This document shows, piece after piece, positions 60,701 to 64,000 of a DNA stretch of 64,000 bases. A program made the position numbers and the translations under genes. Location: the NCBI GenBank assembly GCA_003993805.1, contig RSEF01000001.1, forward strand, positions 64,918,093-64,982,092, given 5' to 3'. The first letter of the stretch is position 1. Each line of letters begins with the position of its first letter. The stretch is from Himantopus leucocephalus. Its lineage: Eukaryota; Chordata; Aves; Charadriiformes; Recurvirostridae. The notes under the pieces are model-generated. The model saw nothing but the letters and a program-made list of their open reading frames with translations. It was not told the DNA's origin and searched no databases.

Positions 60701-63620
60701 AGGACAGGAGAGCACTATTCCTTGAGCTGACGGAGGCCACATTTATGCTCTTAGTTGGGCAGACTGCCCTGGTTTTGTGGAAATGAAAGACTGACTAGGA
60801 TATCTTGGACAAGACTGCTGTGCTCTGGCTGGGAGGAAGCGGTCAGCTGGCATATCAAACAGACCTAATGAGCTGCCCATCGCTCTTCTTCGTGCCCTGC
60901 CGGTGTTTCCCAGGTGAGGCTATGCTGCACAAGGAGCTATTTTCCACTCTGCAGAGACCCAACCAGGGCGCTGTAGCCAGCATCACTGGTAGCAGAGGCA
61001 TAGACAGGCTGCTTGCAGTAGGGACAAGCCTAGCAGTGAGCAGAGCACATGTAGGGGCACAGGGGCCATCTCATGTTGGCTCTGGCTTCCCACAGATTCC
61101 TGGGAGCTCTGCTGAGTGTTGATGATCCCCTTCATTTTTAAGAGCAGTGTTGGCAGCTTGTTTCACTTTCGGACATAGGTAAGTCCAGTCCTGAATGAAT
61201 TCACTGAATGAATGGATGGGGGAACCTCCTCCCGACACACACCATCTACAGGTTTTCCTAATAATCCCTGGGCAGATGGACACAGTCATGTGAGTCCTTG
61301 AAACTCTATCCGCTTTGGAGGAGTAGCGGGTGTGGTGCTGTGGACATGGCCAGATATATGTGTTGCCCTTCACAGAGAAGCTCACTGTCCTTCAAAGACT
61401 GAATATCAACAAAATCCTTCCTGTGGGGACTTCCAGCTCTGCTCAAGCCAGCTGTAAATTCCTTTGAGGCTGAGACTAAGAAAACTGGAATCCTGGGAGG
61501 ACCTTGGTACAGTCCCAAAACCATTTCCACTGAACCTTCCCAAAAATATGGTTTCTCTGACCCAGGAATGTGAGCTCTGTAACAATGGCAAAGCTGAAGT
61601 CCTAGACCATTAACATTAACTAGTATTAGCTCATTACTTCTGTCTGTCTCATCTAATACAAAAGTCATTGTCCCTCTGGGAGACAGACTGTCTTTTTGTT
61701 CAATTTTGTGTGGCACCTGGCATGACAGGGATGGTAATATTTGAGTGGGGTGCTACCTCCATATAAACAAATTGAAAAATTAGTGGGACTTCTAGTTTCT
61801 CTGTTTACTGCTTTTTATTTTGGAATGAATAATCGTAAAGCATCTGAGTTAGCACAGCAAAGCGAACGGCTGCTTCAGCCAGGAAATGGCTGAACAGGGG
61901 GGAAAACAGGGACTGGCGTATAAATTGCCATGGCACAGTGGAACAGAAGCCATGAACTGGTGTGGTGTGGCTGAAGCAGGAGATAGCAGAAAGATAGCTA
62001 CGTACACAGAGAGCTCCTCAGCCAGTCCCAACAAAGCTGGAAGAAAACTACATTTGCTCTAAGGCAGGTAAAGGTACAGTCCTTTAAACCCAGGACAGTG
62101 GGCCACCCTGACCACAGGACCTACCAGCTGCGCCCTCGCTTGCCAGACCTCGTGGTTTTGCGCTCTGTCCCTCACCATCTGTTTGTCCTTTTTATGGGAG
62201 TCGTGCCTAACAGTTGTCACCCTCTGCACGAACCAGTTGAAAAGTTTGGCTCCCCCACTGTGACAAGTTTCCTGCACATGTTTTGTGCTTCCTTGCATGA
62301 TACGTATTTTTTTTTTCTGAACATTTGCAGACTTCCCCCTTTAAAAGCAGAAGTTCTGGAGGGACGTAACACCTCTTGGAGCAAATGCATTCCCCAAAAG
62401 CCTTCCCCATGATGTTGTGGCCCCAATTGTCAACACTCTTCCTGCTGAGGATGGAGAATGCAATCCAGGCCTCCTTCCCCTGCTTTTGGTATCTCCAAAG
62501 CAGTAAAGTCTCCGGCAAGCAGACAGTCAGAATAGCCACCAGCATGCTGGGAAGGGCATGTCAAGGGTGGGAAGGCAGAGTGGCTGCACCACATTTTGTT
62601 CCAGGCACGTTTAGTTGGCAGGTGGTCTCTAAGGGACTACCAGATGCCGATGTATGTTTAGCGCAGCTTCTGGGCTACTTGCGCTTACACTGATAAAGGT
62701 AAGGCAAAATGATGCAGCTGCAGCCAGCTCCTAAGGGCTCTCTTCCTTCCCAGCACTTGTCAGCAAAGTCTGAGCAGAGTGGAGAAACTAGCTCCACATC
62801 ACACCACTTATACTCACGGACTTCTCTGCCTCTTCCTACCTGCCAAAGTAGGAGGGTGGGTGTTTCAGTGAAATCTTCCCTCCAGGGTGAGGAAAAAGGC
62901 AGATAAAGAACAGCCAAGTGGTGTGCTGTGCTCACGCTCTTCTTTCCATCCTAAACTAGACTCACAGACTGACATGAGTGATCTTATTCACTTGTGCTCA
63001 CATGAAATACGCACAAGCACTGAAGGGGGGAAGGCTGTCAGGGCTGTTCCCAGCTCTACAGCAAGCCCTTTGATGGGGTTGGACTTTTTTTTTCCCTCCC
63101 CCCCCAAGATGAGAGGCTGGGCAACACCACCCCTAAACTCACCTCCACCCCCAAACAGCTGTTTTGCCAAAGGGTGGAGAAGCAGACCTCCTGATTGAGG
63201 GTGGAGCAGTTTGAAGGGGAGGAAAGCAGTGACTTCACTTTTTATTAAGTAATAGCAGAGCAGGGTGTGCGTCACTCTGAAAAACAAGAGTTTGGGTGGG
63301 GGCAAAGGCACTCTGCATCATCTTACACATGGAGCCTTCCCTGTTGTGGGAAATAAGCAGAACAGACAATTCTGAAGAGAGAATTCAGAAAGTTGAAGGT
63401 GCAGTAGGTTAGACACCTTATAATCTCATTTAAGGCGATCCAAGAAGAGCACCAAGGTGAAAGGGCACATAATGGTGAGGGTGGTTTGGGCTAGGAGGGA
63501 CAGAGGAGCATGGGAATAGATCAAGCCCATGTGAATGGAATAACATTATAGATAGATTTGTGAATATTCCCATGTGAATAAAATGGGAGTGAAAGAATGG
63601 GCTGTGCACAGCACCAGGGT

Positions 63621-63642
63621 GAGGCAGGGCAGGGCAGGGCAG
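63621..63642. repeat. Short GGGCA repeat
   Basis: Four GGGCA-type units flanked on both sides by AGCACCAGGG, suggesting slippage within a short direct repeat. Confidence 0.8.
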
Positions 63643-64000
63643 CACCAGGGAAGGGGTTGCCATCTGCTTGCCATGCAACCTGGTCAGACTCGGCTGGAGC
63701 ACCAGTACCACCACAGCAGCCTTCTCTTACTCATGTCATTGGCTTGGTCTCTGTAAGGAATCTGAAAGTCTTGGAGTGTATCTGGTTTGCCCCTTCAGTG
63801 GTGCCAACACACCATTTACTATGCAAACGGGGCAGCTCTGGCAATTTTTATACCAGGGAGGATTCTTGCCCTGGCAAGGGAATTCTTTGTAGATAGAATG
63901 GAGGTCCTCAAGTAGCACATGGGGGGTCAGCTTCCATGAGAGTGGACGGCACTAGGTCCATGTACAAATACCATGGGGATGAAGGCAGACTAGACAAAGG

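Larger units (their letters stand above)
6961..64000 (+). other. SYN3: Large SYN3 intron hosting TIMP3 in antisense
   Basis: From the GTGAGT donor to the window end there is no further synapsin exon, so this intron exceeds 57 kb. The whole TIMP3 gene lies within it on the minus strand. The stretch 6961 to about 9950, between the exon and the likely TIMP3 3' end, holds no gene that I can see. Confidence 0.85.
49421..64000 (+). other. SYN3: SYN3 intron upstream of TIMP3, no gene recognised
   Basis: This 14.6-kb tail lies upstream of TIMP3 and within the SYN3 intron. It has no exon with recognisable protein similarity. It contains MIR-like fossils (50311-51835), a purine tract (52903-52999), a palindromic element (54165-54303), a G-run (54354-54379) and microsatellites. 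Distal TIMP3 enhancers could lie here but cannot be told from plain intron by eye. Confidence 0.75.

Noticed and set aside
1..64000. CRISPR array, operon, phage or other prokaryotic system
   Set aside because: No regularly spaced repeats or dense gene blocks; introns, SINE fossils and a CpG island show vertebrate DNA.

Overview
This window is vertebrate nuclear DNA, most likely from a bird. Coding sequence is split into short exons with GT-AG introns. The encoded TIMP3 protein carries residues I associate with the chicken orthologue, the introns are compact, and repeats are few and old (MIR-like SINE fossils, a palindromic element, short microsatellites). I saw no intact transposon and no recognisable CR1 LINE. 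No prokaryotic, viral or CRISPR-type system is present. Three isolated N bases (21603, 44979, 54354) lie in or near homopolymer runs and look like assembly marks.

Two genes are present. On the + strand are two consecutive internal exons of a synapsin gene (400-556 and 6871-6960). They encode part of the conserved domain C and match synapsin III (SYN3) best. The + strand intron after the second exon starts at 6961 and runs past the end of the window. Inside it, on the opposite strand, lies a complete TIMP3 gene: five coding exons at 48494-48617, 22413-22495, 16004-16115, 15192-15313 and 14356-14553. Together they give a 639-nt reading frame (212 residues and a stop) with all 12 mature cysteines of the family. 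This is the known synapsin/TIMP nested arrangement.

Layout: 1-399, end of an upstream SYN3 intron; 400-556, SYN3 exon; 557-6870, intron without a recognisable gene; 6871-6960, SYN3 exon; 6961 to about 10000, SYN3 intron only; about 10000-14355, TIMP3 3' UTR with candidate poly(A) signals and microRNA seed matches (miR-21, miR-221/222, less surely miR-30 and miR-181); 14356-48617, TIMP3 coding exons and four introns; 48618 to about 48922, 5' UTR; about 48922-49100, core promoter in a CpG island (about 48050-49420); 49420-64000, SYN3 intron upstream of TIMP3 with SINE fossils and microsatellites.

SYN3 encodes a neuronal protein of synaptic vesicles. TIMP3 encodes a secreted metalloproteinase inhibitor bound to extracellular matrix. 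The products are not known to act together. The link is positional: SYN3 transcription must cross TIMP3 in antisense. The points most worth a second look are the TIMP3 substitutions at human matrix-binding and Sorsby-disease positions, the microRNA seed matches, the two 3' UTR lengths implied by the poly(A) signals, and the fossils of a palindromic element.
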